NCBI GenBank assembly: GCA_018715085.1
Contig: DVMI01000066.1
Span: forward strand, 1 to 32,111
Reading direction: 5' to 3'
From: Candidatus Avidesulfovibrio excrementigallinarum
Lineage (GTDB): Bacteria > Desulfobacterota > Desulfovibrionia > Desulfovibrionales > Desulfovibrionaceae
Length of the DNA: 32,111 nucleotides
Shown piece by piece: positions 8,348 to 17,200 of this stretch; the first letter of the stretch is position 1, and each line of letters begins with the position of its first letter. A model generated the notes under the pieces. It ran no database searches, had not been told where the DNA came from, and was given only the letters and a program-made list of their open reading frames with translations. A program made the translations under genes and the position numbers.

Positions 8348-8368
8348 ACATGCAACGGCACTTGTCCA
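8340..8368 (-). promoter_or_regulatory. Sigma-70-like promoter for the 578-residue protein gene
   Basis: On the minus strand TGGACA (8368-8363) is followed after 17 bp by TATAGA (8345-8340). The start codon at 8256 lies about 77 bp downstream. The -35 matches consensus at five of six bases and the -10 at four. Confidence 0.5.
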
Positions 8369-8691
8369 TTCCCGGCGCAAGATTTTCTGCATCTTCGCCG
8401 TGCGCGCCCCCCGGCAGGCAGTGCGCCAGCCTTGAACCGGACAGGTCCGGCGCGCCCTGACGGCACCGCACCGGCGCGCCCTGTCCGGCCTCTGCCTGCC
8501 CCGCCTGCCCGGACAATGCGCCTGACGGCAGGCGGACAACGCAGACCTTGCTGCGATTTTTGCAGCCTCCCTGACGGCATTGCCGCCCCGCCGGGCAGAC
8601 CGTCCGGCAAGACGTCCGGCAAAGCGGCCGCACCGCGGCCCGTGCCTTGCCCGGCGCAGCGCTTTCCGGCAGGCGCGGCAATCCGGGCCGG
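8348..8691. other. Intergenic region between the flavoprotein and the 578-residue protein genes
   Basis: The promoter and palindrome lie at the left edge. The rest is very GC-rich and includes a large hairpin at 8437-8488. I see no gene: the overlapping frames on both strands are Arg/Pro/Ala-rich and lack a ribosome binding site. Confidence 0.5.
8437..8488 (-). terminator. Large GC-rich hairpin downstream of the flavoprotein gene
   Basis: CCGGACAG plus GGCGCGCC on the left (8437-8444, 8449-8456) pair with GGCGCGCC plus CTGTCCGG on the right (8473-8480, 8481-8488). This gives 16 bp with a 4-nt bulge and a 16-nt loop. It lies about 200 bp beyond the flavoprotein stop codon with no U-run, so a terminator role is only possible; it could equally be a structured spacer. 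Confidence 0.35.
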
Positions 8692-9237
8692 TTACGCAAA
8701 CAGTCCGGCCAGACCGGCGGCCTGCGCCTCGCCGTCTGTTTTGCGGATGTCGCCCGGCTCCTGCACGCCGGGAATTTCCACCCTGCCCACAATCTGTGCG
8801 CCCATCAGCTCAAAACTCTTGTCAAAGGCGATGTTGATGCCGTCAAACGTGTCCATTCCGTCGTCAGCGCAGCAGCTGATCAGCGCACACCGCTTGCCGG
8901 TAAAAAGACGCCCGCCTGCATACAGCGCATACAGTTTGTCCAGCAGCGCCTTGACCTTTGCCGGGAAGGTGTACCAGTACACCGGACAGGCCACCACAAT
9001 GCCTTCGGCCGCCGTGAGCGCTTCGGCCACCTTGTTGAAATCGTCGTCAAACACGCAGGCCTTTCCGGCACTGTAGCAGCTGTTACAGGCATGACAGGGG
9101 CCGATGTCCAGCCTGGCCGCGTCAATCATGGTCACTTCAAGCCCCTTGTCCCGCGCAGCGGCGGCAAACGCTTCCGCCAGGGCCACACTGTTGCTGTTTT
9201 TTCTCAGGCTGCCGGTAATCACCACCACACTGCTCAT
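8692..9237 (-). CDS. Iron-sulfur flavoprotein-like NAD(P)H-dependent FMN reductase family protein
   Basis: This 181-residue protein has a flavodoxin-like fold. The N-terminus carries the FMN phosphate loop (GSLRKNSNS, residues 9-17), and PVYWYTFPAKVKALLDK is typical of the NADPH-dependent FMN reductase family. Residues 48-61 hold four cysteines spaced CX2CX2CX6C, within the compact CX2CX2CX4-7C pattern of Isf proteins, which bind a 4Fe-4S cluster and FMN and pass electrons one at a time. Many flavodoxin-like quinone reductases have fewer cysteines here, so cluster binding is an inference. AAAGGAG precedes the ATG at 9237 by about 8 nt; the frame extends to 9270 without support. The gene is monocistronic, with no obvious redox partner beside it. 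A role in oxygen or peroxide defence is plausible but unproven. Confidence 0.85.
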   Translation of the reverse strand: MSSVVVITGSLRKNSNSVALAEAFAAAARDKGLEVTMIDAARLDIGPCHACNSCYSAGKACVFDDDFNKVAEALTAAEGIVVACPVYWYTFPAKVKALLDKLYALYAGGRLFTGKRCALISCCADDGMDTFDGINIAFDKSFELMGAQIVGRVEIPGVQEPGDIRKTDGEAQAAGLAGLFA

Positions 9238-9901
9238 AGCCAGAACTCCTTTGCTTCGGCCTTTTGTCATTCATCCGCACAGTCCGTGCCCGCACAGGCG
9301 CTGCCAACGCCGCCCTGTTTTTGGCCGCGGCCTGCACGGCCCCAGGCCCGGGCTGCGGACAACACTTGCAGGAAAACGCCTGCCAGGCAGGAGGCGCGGC
9401 TTTTCCCCCCCCGGCAAACAACGGCCGGCCAGCGCGCCACGGCCGCAATCATGCCGCACCGGCGCAGCCCCGCCTGAACGCCAGGCAGCGGACGCGCCGC
9501 ACCCGCACAAGCCGGCCGGGCACGCGGTATGCCCGCACAAGTGAGGAACGCCGCCAGGCCGGCGGCGCAGACTGCCCTGAAAGTCCCCTGCTGTCCTGTG
9601 CGCCCGGAAAGTGCCCCGGCCCCGGCGCTCTGCGCTGATACAAGGCAACGGCGGCCCTGCGCCGGAGACGTCCCCCCGAGCCATTCTCATGGATAGCACT
9701 TTGAGCCAAAGAATGCTATGCTGCAAGCCACATGCCGGACCTGCAGCAGAGGCCGCGCGGCGCGTATGCCGCCCCTCCGCAGGCCTGCCTTCGACGGCCT
9801 GAAGAAGGCAGTCGCCGCAACAGGCCCGGCACTCCGGCACGCCACACGCGCGGCCGCCCGAAGGTCAAGCCCGCGCGCCTACCAGCTGTGAGGGAAAAAC
9901 C
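9238..9901. other. Long GC-rich intergenic region between divergent genes
   Basis: These 664 bp separate the flavoprotein gene (-) from the phosphatase gene (+). Long open frames occur on both strands but are Arg/Gly/Pro/Cys-rich, overlap one another and have no ribosome binding site, so I read them as composition artefacts. A hairpin, CGCCGCC (9549-9555) with GGCGGCG (9561-9567), and a less GC-rich inverted repeat at 9693-9719 are the only structures I can point to. Confidence 0.5.
9693..9722 (+). promoter_or_regulatory. AT-richer nested inverted repeat, possible promoter/operator for the phosphatase
   Basis: ATAGCA (9693-9698) pairs with TGCTAT (9714-9719), and inside it TTTG (9700-9703) pairs with CAAA (9707-9710). 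TATGCT at 9717-9722 could act as a -10. It is the only AT-richer patch upstream of the phosphatase gene, about 180 bp before its ATG. The -35 region is weak. Confidence 0.25.
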
Positions 9902-11194
9902 ATGTCATTTTGCCGCCTCATTCTGCTTGCTGCCGTGCTTGTTCTGCTCGCACCCCAGGCAGACGCTCCCGCCGCGTCACAGGACCGGCCTGGCTCCGAT
10001 CAGCCCGTGTTGATCAAAACAGTCGTCTTGATGCGCCACGGTGTCCGCGCGCCGACCCAGGCCCCCGAGACACTTCAGGAATGGTCCGGCAAACCCTGGC
10101 CTGTCTGGCCGGCCGCGCGCGGAGAACTCACCGAGCGCGGCGCAACGCTGGTCAGCCTGTTCTGGCAGGCCGAAGGCGCCCGGCTGCGCGCCCAGGGACT
10201 GCTGCCCCCCGGCCCTCTGAACAGGTCGGACGTGCTGGTGCTGGCCGATCTGGATCAGCGCACGCGCTCCACCGCCCTGGCCCTTGCCCGGGGACTGGCT
10301 CCTGACGACAACGTGCGCGTGCGCGTACGCAACATTCCCGCGCCGGACCCGCTGTTCCATCCGGTCAAGGCACGCCTTTGTGCGCTCAATCCCGCCGCCG
10401 TGGCTGCCGACATCACCCCCGCCCGCATCAATGCCCTTGCCGGCAGCCTTGCACCGCAGCTTGACGAACTGGGCGATATCCTGGGCCCTGCCGCGCCCGC
10501 CTGGTGCGCCCGCTACCGCCTGACAGCCCCCTGCCGCGTCACCGACGCGCCATCAAACCTGCTCCTTACCCAGGAAAATCATAACGTAAACCTGTCCGGG
10601 GGCCTGCCCGCCGCCAGCTCTGCGGCCGAAATCTTTCTGCTGGAATATGGCCAGTGGAACCAGAACGCCGCCTGGGGCGCCCTGGACGCCGCCCGCCTGG
10701 GCAACCTGCTGCGCGTGCATACCGACACGTTCAACCTGATCAACCGCGCCCCCTCTGTGGCCGCAGCCCGCGGCAGCGCCCTGCTTGAAGCCATGCTGCA
10801 AAGCCTGGACGGCTCACACCCGGATCAGGCCTTCAACACCGCCAGGCTGATCGTCTTTGTCGGGCACGACACCAACCTTGCCAACATCGGCGCTCTGCTC
10901 AATCTGCACTGGCAGATTCCCGGCTATCCTGCCGACGACATCCCGCCAGCCAGCATGCTGGCCCTGAACCTCTGGCAGACCCCGCAGGGACTCTTTGTCA
11001 GCGCCGACTACGCAGCCCAGTCCCCAGAAACCCTGCACAACCCGGATCAGGCCGGTCCGCCGCTGCGCCAGGCCCTTTCCTGGACGGCTGACGCCCCCGC
11101 ACAGACGCTGATGCCGTTGCGCAACCTGCTCACACGCGTCGAATCCCGCCTGCGCCGCGACTGTATCCCCCGGTGGCCGGAACAAAACAGTTAA
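9902..11194 (+). CDS. Secreted histidine acid phosphatase (AppA/Agp-like)
   Basis: This 430-residue protein belongs to branch 2 of the histidine phosphatase superfamily. The nucleophile motif RHGVRAP spans residues 45-51 (H46) and the proton-donor motif HDTN lies at 322-325, the hallmark pair of phytases and glucose-1-phosphatases. An N-terminal signal peptide is evident (LILLAAVLVLLAPQADA after a short basic start, cleavage probably near residues 22-25), so it should act in the periplasm. It would release inorganic phosphate from phosphomonoesters; whether phytate, sugar phosphates or nucleotides are preferred cannot be read from sequence. Length is typical. GAGGG lies 7 nt before the ATG. 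A repeat terminator begins 14 bp after the stop codon, so it is a single-gene unit. Confidence 0.92.
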   Translation: MSFCRLILLAAVLVLLAPQADAPAASQDRPGSDQPVLIKTVVLMRHGVRAPTQAPETLQEWSGKPWPVWPAARGELTERGATLVSLFWQAEGARLRAQGLLPPGPLNRSDVLVLADLDQRTRSTALALARGLAPDDNVRVRVRNIPAPDPLFHPVKARLCALNPAAVAADITPARINALAGSLAPQLDELGDILGPAAPAWCARYRLTAPCRVTDAPSNLLLTQENHNVNLSGGLPAASSAAEIFLLEYGQWNQNAAWGALDAARLGNLLRVHTDTFNLINRAPSVAAARGSALLEAMLQSLDGSHPDQAFNTARLIVFVGHDTNLANIGALLNLHWQIPGYPADDIPPASMLALNLWQTPQGLFVSADYAAQSPETLHNPDQAGPPLRQALSWTADAPAQTLMPLRNLLTRVESRLRRDCIPRWPEQNS

Positions 11195-11207
11195 GACCTC
11201 TATGACA

Positions 11208-11286
11208 CGGGGGGAGGCGGAAACCCTTTTCGTCAAAAGGGTTCTCCGCCTCCCCCCGAGCCCCCCTCCACCTTCCTAAAACGTTT
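11208..11286 (+). terminator. Repeat terminator (family 1) after the phosphatase gene
   Basis: The hairpin at 11208-11258 has the GGGGGGAGGCGG arm paired with CCGCCTCCCCCC, and CCCTTTT paired with AAAAGGG around CGTC. The arm CCACCTTCCTAAAACGTTT follows. Compared with the copy at 4811, several stem bases differ on both sides in a compensating way, which supports the hairpin as the conserved feature. Confidence 0.8.
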
Positions 11287-11343
11287 ATTTTTGCGGGAAC
11301 AGGCGGCGGTCAGCCCCCTGAACGCCCGGAATGCAGCCGCCAC

Positions 11344-11404
11344 CCCTGTAACGGGGGCCCGGGGGGGGCATGCTCCCCCGGCGGGGCACGGGGCAGCGCC
11401 CCGG
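11344..11404. repeat. GC-rich double-hairpin repeat (family 2), copy 2
   Basis: This block matches 171-232 closely, including the CTCCCCCGGCGGGG core and the CGGGGC-agc-GCCCCG hairpin. It begins about 57 bp beyond the family 1 element, again on its AAACGTTT side. No tandem 36-bp units are present here. Confidence 0.6.
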
Positions 11405-11445
11405 ATCCTGTCGGAATTCTGACGGAGTGGTGTCAGATTTGGAAG

Positions 11446-11468
11446 AAAAAGGGGGCGAAGCAGCCCCC
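11446..11468 (-). terminator. Intrinsic terminator of the PHP gene
   Basis: On the minus strand GGGGGC pairs perfectly with GCCCCC around a 6-nt loop, and the stem is followed directly by TTTTT. It lies about 40 bp after the stop codon at 11508. This is a canonical intrinsic terminator, unlike the repeat-type terminators nearby. Confidence 0.82.
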
Positions 11469-11507
11469 TGCACAGGGAGGTTTGTCAGCCGTCCCCGCAC
11501 ACTGCGG

Positions 11508-12428
11508 TCAGTCGCGTCCGTCCTCGTCGTCCACAGGCAGGCCCAAGGCCCGGCGCTGTTCGAGCAGCCGATCGAGCACGGCCAGCGTCACCCGCAGTCC
11601 TCCTTTGCCCCGGCCAACGGCAATGCGCGGTTTGGTAATGCCGTGATAGTCGGAACCGCCTGTCAGGCTCAGGTTATAGCGGGCGGCCAGTTCCACGCAG
11701 GTGCGTTCGTCGGCCGCCGAGTGTTCGCTGTGATAGGCTTCGATGGCGTGCAGTCCGCAGGGGAGCAGGCGTTGAATCAGCGCTTCGCGCCACGCGGGCG
11801 GGCAGCGCAGCAGCATGGGATGGGCAAAGGCCACGGTTGCGCCAGCCCCGGCCAGCAGGGTCACGGCTTCTTCAGGGGCAAAGGCGGCCTTGGGCACATA
11901 GGCCGGGCAGCCCCGCGCCAGATAGGTGCGCATGGCTTCCCGCGTGTCCTTCACATAGCCGCGCGCCTTCATGGCCAGCGCAATGTGCGGGCGGCCCATG
12001 GATTCGCCGCCCGAAAATTCCCGGACGTCCTCCAGCGTCAGCGGCATGCCCAGTTCGCGCAACCGTTCAAGAATCTGCGCGTTGCGTTCCAGCCGCCGTT
12101 CCCGCAGCACGCGCAGCCGCGCCTCAAGCTCGGGGCATTGCCGGGGCAGCCAGAGCCCCAGCAGGTGGATCTCGCCGTATTCGCTGGAGGCGCTCAGCTC
12201 GCAGCCGCGGATCACGCGCAGCCCCAGGCGCCGCCCTTCGGCTTCGGCCTCGGCAAGGCCCGACAGTGTGTCGTGATCCGTAACGGCAAGGGCAGCCAGC
12301 CGTGCGGCCACCGCGCGGCGCACCACCTCGGCAGGGCTGTCTGATCCGTCGGAAGCCGTTGTGTGCACATGCAAATCGATAAACTGTACCGCCATGGCCC
12401 TTTTCATTCTCCTGCCGCCGTTTTCCAT
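11508..12428 (-). CDS. PHP-domain metal-dependent phosphoesterase (RNase AM/YciV family)
   Basis: The protein has the full set of PHP metal-binding motifs: IDLHVHTTASDG (residues 17-28), AVTDHDT, GCELSA, a central RPHIA, AFAHP, EAYHSEHS and GGSDYHG near the C-terminus. This arrangement matches the YciV/TrpH group, known as nucleoside 3',5'-bisphosphate phosphatases or 5'-3' exoribonucleases acting on short RNAs; an exact substrate cannot be assigned. It is cytoplasmic. The frame opens at 12473. I favour ATG 12428 because GGAG lies 5 nt upstream, giving 306 residues. ATG 12407 and 12395 are alternatives closer to the first conserved motif. It lies ~250 bp downstream of the efflux operon on the same strand and has its own intrinsic terminator. 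Confidence 0.88.
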   Translation of the reverse strand: MENGGRRMKRAMAVQFIDLHVHTTASDGSDSPAEVVRRAVAARLAALAVTDHDTLSGLAEAEAEGRRLGLRVIRGCELSASSEYGEIHLLGLWLPRQCPELEARLRVLRERRLERNAQILERLRELGMPLTLEDVREFSGGESMGRPHIALAMKARGYVKDTREAMRTYLARGCPAYVPKAAFAPEEAVTLLAGAGATVAFAHPMLLRCPPAWREALIQRLLPCGLHAIEAYHSEHSAADERTCVELAARYNLSLTGGSDYHGITKPRIAVGRGKGGLRVTLAVLDRLLEQRRALGLPVDDEDGRD

Positions 12429-12572
12429 GGCGGCTCCAGTCGTTGTCTTGCGGTCTTCACGCCGGCGGCGCAAGACGTGCAGGCTTTGGATTTGTTGAAC
12501 GCCACTCTACGCCGGGAACGCGCCGGAGGGAAGGCGGTCCGGTCTGAAAAAACAGCACGTCGCCGTTTTGCA

Positions 12573-12657
12573 GGCCCGTGCACTCCGGGGCAGGCCGGCC
12601 CACGACCGCGAAAAAACGAACGTGGGGAATGCCGGCCCGTGCACTCCGGGGCAGGCC
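12573..12657. repeat. Pair of identical 24-bp direct repeats
   Basis: The segment GGCCCGTGCACTCCGGGG plus CAGGCC occurs at 12573-12596 and again, identically, at 12634-12657. The 37-bp spacer contains an A6 run. The pair lies between the 3' end of the efflux operon and the PHP gene. The CCCG/CGGG halves of each copy can form a small hairpin. The role is unknown. Confidence 0.7.
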
Positions 12658-12680
12658 CCTGCCACAGCGGCAGCGCGCGT

Positions 12681-14228
12681 TCAGTCCGGCTGCCCGCCAT
12701 GGCCGGGCGCGGCGTTCTGGGTGGCGGCTGCCGGTGCTGCACCCGGCGTTCTGCCGGATGCGGCGGCCGTTTCTGCTGCCGGCGTGCCGGGTACAGGCGT
12801 GTCTGTCGCAGGCGTCTGCGCGGGATCCTGCGGTCCCTTCCATCCGCCGCCCAGGTTCAGGCAGACGTCGACAATGCTGGACAGGCGGTCCGCCCGGGCC
12901 GTGGCCAGGTCCATTTCGCACTGGAACAGGGAGCGTTCGGCGTCCAGCACATCAAGGTAGGAGGAATAGCCGTTGTCATAGCGGACAGAGGCCAGGTTGC
13001 GGACAATCCGGTATTGTTTGACCATCCGCACGAGCGAGACGACGATGTTGGAGGCTTCGCGCTGGCGGGCCAGGGCGTCGCGCATGTCGCGAAAGGCGTT
13101 GAGCACGGCCTGTTCGTAGTTGGCCATGGCTTCGCGCTGGCTGGCTTCAACAGCCCGCACGTTGGAAGATATGCGGCCGAAATGCAAAATGGGCACGCTG
13201 CCGGACACGCCGTAGCTGTGCGTATCGAGCGGGTTGCGGAACAGGTCGGCCAGCTGGGGGCTGACCACGCCCAGCGCGCCGGTCAGCGAGAGGCTGGGGA
13301 ACCAGTCGGCCCGGGCCACGCCGATGTCGGCAGTGGCGGCCATGAGTTCGGCTTCGGCCTGTCTGAGATCCGGGCGGCGGTTCAGCAGTTCGGAAGGCAC
13401 GCCGGCGGGGATGACCGGGGGCGTGGGGATGGCGTCGATGGTCATGCCACCGCGCACATTGTTCTGCAGGATGTCGCGGGGCGAGCGGCCAAGCAGTGCG
13501 CCCAAGGTTGCTTCGGCGTTCTCTCTGGCTGCGCGGCTCTGATAGATGACCGTGCGGGCCGTTTCGACCACCGTTTTGGACTGGGCCAGATCCAGTTCGC
13601 TGATCAGGCCTTCCTTGTAGCGCGATTCATAGATGTGCAGTGCGGCCAGCCGGGTCTTTAACGTGCGCTCGGCCGTGCGCAGCTTGTCTTCTGCGGCGCG
13701 CAGCTGAAAATAGACCTTGGCTGTCTGCGCGGCCAGCGACAGCCGGAGCGCGTCCTGCGCGGCCTCGGTGGCAAGCAGCTGGGCCTGTGCCGAGCGGCTG
13801 AGATTGCGGTAGCGTCCCCAGAAATCCAGCTCCCACGACGCCGAAAAGGCCGCCGAATACGGGGCGGTGGACAGCGATTTTTCGCCGTCCACATAGGTGG
13901 GTTGCAGGGCCATCTGTCCGTTGACCGAAGGCAGCTGATCCGCCCTGGCCAGGCCAAGCCGCGCGCGGGCATAGTCCACCCTGGCCAGGGCCGCGGCCAT
14001 GTCGCGGTTGTTGGCCAGCGCTTCTTCAATCAGGGCGTCGAGCACCGGATCGTTAAAGCGTTTCCACCACTGTACGGCCAGGGCTTCGGCCCGGCCGGCG
14101 CCGGCCTGGGTCCAGACTTCCGGCAAATCCATCTGCGGGCGCTGGTAGTCGGGCGCGAGCGAGCAGCCCGACACGAGCAGCAGGCAGAACCCGGCGCAGG
14201 CGATGACGCGATAGGGACGAATGGACAT
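12681..14228 (-). CDS. RND efflux outer-membrane lipoprotein (NodT/OprM family)
   Basis: This is the outer-membrane channel of the tripartite pump. A lipoprotein signal ends LLVSGC (C22), followed by the family-typical SLAPDYQRP. Two repeated helical OEP domains follow, with the characteristic RRPDLRQAEAELMAATADIGVARA in the second half. Residues from about 462 form a Pro/Ala/Thr-rich low-complexity tail of ~50 residues after the normal GGGW end, which is unusual for this family and may be an exposed periplasmic extension. The frame runs to 14405, but ATG 14228 is right: the lipobox sits correctly, AAGGA lies about 9 nt upstream, and only two bases separate it from the pump's stop codon (TAG-CC-ATG). 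Translation is therefore probably coupled. Length is 515 residues. Confidence 0.93.
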   Translation of the reverse strand: MSIRPYRVIACAGFCLLLVSGCSLAPDYQRPQMDLPEVWTQAGAGRAEALAVQWWKRFNDPVLDALIEEALANNRDMAAALARVDYARARLGLARADQLPSVNGQMALQPTYVDGEKSLSTAPYSAAFSASWELDFWGRYRNLSRSAQAQLLATEAAQDALRLSLAAQTAKVYFQLRAAEDKLRTAERTLKTRLAALHIYESRYKEGLISELDLAQSKTVVETARTVIYQSRAARENAEATLGALLGRSPRDILQNNVRGGMTIDAIPTPPVIPAGVPSELLNRRPDLRQAEAELMAATADIGVARADWFPSLSLTGALGVVSPQLADLFRNPLDTHSYGVSGSVPILHFGRISSNVRAVEASQREAMANYEQAVLNAFRDMRDALARQREASNIVVSLVRMVKQYRIVRNLASVRYDNGYSSYLDVLDAERSLFQCEMDLATARADRLSSIVDVCLNLGGGWKGPQDPAQTPATDTPVPGTPAAETAAASGRTPGAAPAAATQNAAPGHGGQPD

Positions 14229-14230
14229 GG

Positions 14231-17200
14231 CTAGGCGTCCTTTTGTTTGTGAAGTTTGGCCGACAGGGTCATGACCCAGCGGAAGAAGAACGGGACAAAC
14301 AGCGGGGCCACGCCCGTGGCCACGAGCATGCCGCCAATGACGCTGGTGCCGATGGCCTGGCGGCTGGCTGCGCCCGCGCCGGTGCTGACGGCCAGCGGCA
14401 CGCACCCTAAGATAAAGGCCAGCGAGGTCATGACAATGGGCCTGAAGCGCAGGTGTGCGGCCTGGGCGGCGGCCTCCATGAAGCCAAGCCCTTCTTTGCG
14501 GACTTTTTCCACCGCAAACTCTACAATCAGAATGGCGTTTTTGGCCGAAAGCCCGATCAGGGTGACCAGGGCCACCTGGAAATAGACGTCGTTGCTCAAG
14601 CCCCGGCTCCAGACCGCCGCCAGCGCGCCGAACACGCCAAAGGGCACGGCGGTCAGCACGGTCAGCGGCAGGGTCCAGCTTTCATACTGGGCCGCCAGAA
14701 TCATGAACACCATGATGAGGGCCAGCCCCAGCACCAGGGACGAGCCGCCGCTGACCAGCTTTTCCTGATAGGACGTGCCTGACCAGGCAATGGTGTAGCC
14801 TTCGGGCAGAACCTCGCGGGCCAGCGCTTCCATGGCGTCCATGGCCTCGCCGGAGCTGTAGCCTGCGGCCGGGCTGCCCATGACCTTGGCGGCCGGGAAG
14901 TTGTTGAAGCGTTCCAGCGCCTGGGGCCCGTGCGACGTGCGGACGTTGACCAGCGCGCTCAAGGGCACCATCTTGCCTGCGTTGCTGCGGACGTACACGC
15001 TGTCCAGGCTGGACGGGTCGTTGCGGTAGTTGGCCTCGGACTGGGCATAGACCCGGAACGTGCGGCCATACAGGCTGAAATCGTTCACATAATAAGCGCC
15101 AAAGGTGGACTGCATGGTGCTGAACACTTCCGACACGCCCACCCCCAGCGTACGGGCCTTTTCGCGGTCAAGCTCCACATAAATCTGTGGCGAGTTGACG
15201 CTGAAGGTCGTGCTTACGCCGGTCAGTTCCGGACGCTGCGCCGCGGCCTGCACAAGTTTTTGCGTCACGTCCATCAGGGCCGCGCTGCTTGCGCCGGAAC
15301 GGTTCTGCACATACAGCTCAAACCCGCCGGTATTGCTCATGCCGCTGATGGGCGGCGGGTTGAACGCAATGACCGAAGCCTGCGGAATGTCCATGCCCAG
15401 CATAAAGAAACGCTTGACCAGCGCGTAGGACGACAGTTCCGGCGTGTTGCGCTCTTTCCAGTCCTTCAGGATGACAAACACCGTCACATAGTTGGAGGTG
15501 GCCGCGCCGCTGATCACGTCCATGCCCGAAAACGTCATGACGTGTTCCACGGCCGGATCCTTCAGCAGGCGTTCGGTCACGGTGTCGGCCACGGTTGCCG
15601 AGCGCGTCAGCGACGCCCCGTCCGGCAGGGCCAGCAGGCCGAGGATATAGCCCTGATCCTCGTTGGGCACCAGGCCGCCCGGCACGCGCTCCATGAGCGA
15701 AACAATGCCGCCAATCAGGATGGCAAACAGCCCCAGCGTCAAAAGTGCCCGCCGCATGAGCATGCGGACCAGGCCGGAATACCCCCCGGTCAGGCGCTCG
15801 AAAAAGGCGTTGAAGGCCCGGAAAAACAGGTTGGGCCTGCCGTGGGACGGCCGCAGCAGCAGCGCGCACAGCGCCGGGGTGAAGGTCAGCGCCACAATGC
15901 CCGACAGCACCACCGACACGGCAATGGTCACCGCAAACTGCTGGTACATGCGCCCGGCCATGCCCCCGGTAAAGGCCACGGGAATGAACACCGCGCACAA
16001 CACCAGCACAATGGCCACCACCGGCCCTGTCACTTCCGACATGGCCTTGGCCGTGGCCTGCCGTGGCGGCAGCCCTTCTTCCATGTGCCGCTCGACGTTT
16101 TCGAGCACCACAATGGCGTCGTCGACCACAATGCCGATGGCCAGCACCAGCCCGAACATGGTCAGCGTGTTGATGGAAAAGCCCAGGGCATACATGCCGG
16201 CAAACGTGCCCACAATGGACACGGGCACGGCAAGGCAGGGGATGAGCGTGGCCCGCCAGCTCTGCAGGAACAGAAAGACCACAAAAAAGACAAGCACCAT
16301 GGCTTCAAACAGCGTGTGCACCACCTCTTCGATGGAAATGCGCACAAACGTCGTGGTGTCGTAAGGGATGTCGTACTTGACGCCCACGGGGAAATCGAGC
16401 TCGAGCCGCTGCATGGTCTCGCGCACGGCCTGGGCCGTGGCCAGCGCGTTGGCCCCGGGGGCAAGATAGATGCCGATGGGCACGGCGGCAATGTTGTCTT
16501 CCTTGCCGCTGAAGCTGTAGCTTTGCGCGCCAAGCTCCACCCGGGCCACATGCCCCAGGCGCAGAATGGAGCCGTCGGCCTCTGTGCGCAGAATGATATT
16601 CTCAAACTGATCGACGGTGCTGAAGCGCCCCTGGGTGGCAATCTGCCAGGTCACCGAAATGTCTTCGCCCATGGGCTGGTCGCCAAGCCGGCCGGCCGCA
16701 AACTGCGCGTTCTGGTCGCGGATGGCCGAAGCCACGTCGCTGGGGGTGATGTGCAGCTGCTGCATGATGTCGGGCTTGAGCCAGATGCGCACCGAATAAT
16801 CCTGCCCGGCAAAGTTCTGCACGTCGCCCACGCCGGGCACGCGCTTGAGCTCGTCCACGATGTTGAGCAGCGCATAGTTGCTCAGATAGATGGTGTCGTA
16901 GCGCTCGTCCGGCGAGGTCAGGAAAATGATCTGCAAAATGGCCGGGGACTGCTTTTTGACCGAAAGGCCCATGCGCTGCACGTCCTGCGGCAGCTGCGCC
17001 GTGGCCAGCTGAACCCGGTTGTTCACGTTGATGGTGGCCTGATCGGGGTCGGTCCCCACGTTGAACGACACGTTCAGCGTCATGCTGCCGGTGCTGGAGC
17101 TGACCGACTTCATGTAGATCATGTCTTCCACGCCGTTGATCTGGCTCTCGAGCAGCGAGGCCACAGACTCGGCCACAACCTCGGCGCTGGCCCCCGGGTA

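Larger units (their letters stand above)
11195..11507. other. Intergenic region between convergent phosphatase and PHP genes
   Basis: The 313 bp are mostly accounted for by three elements: the family 1 repeat terminator (11208-11286), the family 2 GC-rich repeat (11344-11404) and the intrinsic terminator of the PHP gene (11446-11468). An extra inverted repeat, TCTGAC/GTCAGA, lies at 11418-11437. No gene is seen. Confidence 0.7.

Noticed and set aside
9271-9840. 189-codon minus-strand frame in the gap upstream of the phosphatase
   Set aside because: It is Cys/Arg/Gly-rich, overlaps equally long frames in other phases, and has no ribosome binding site or recognisable motif.
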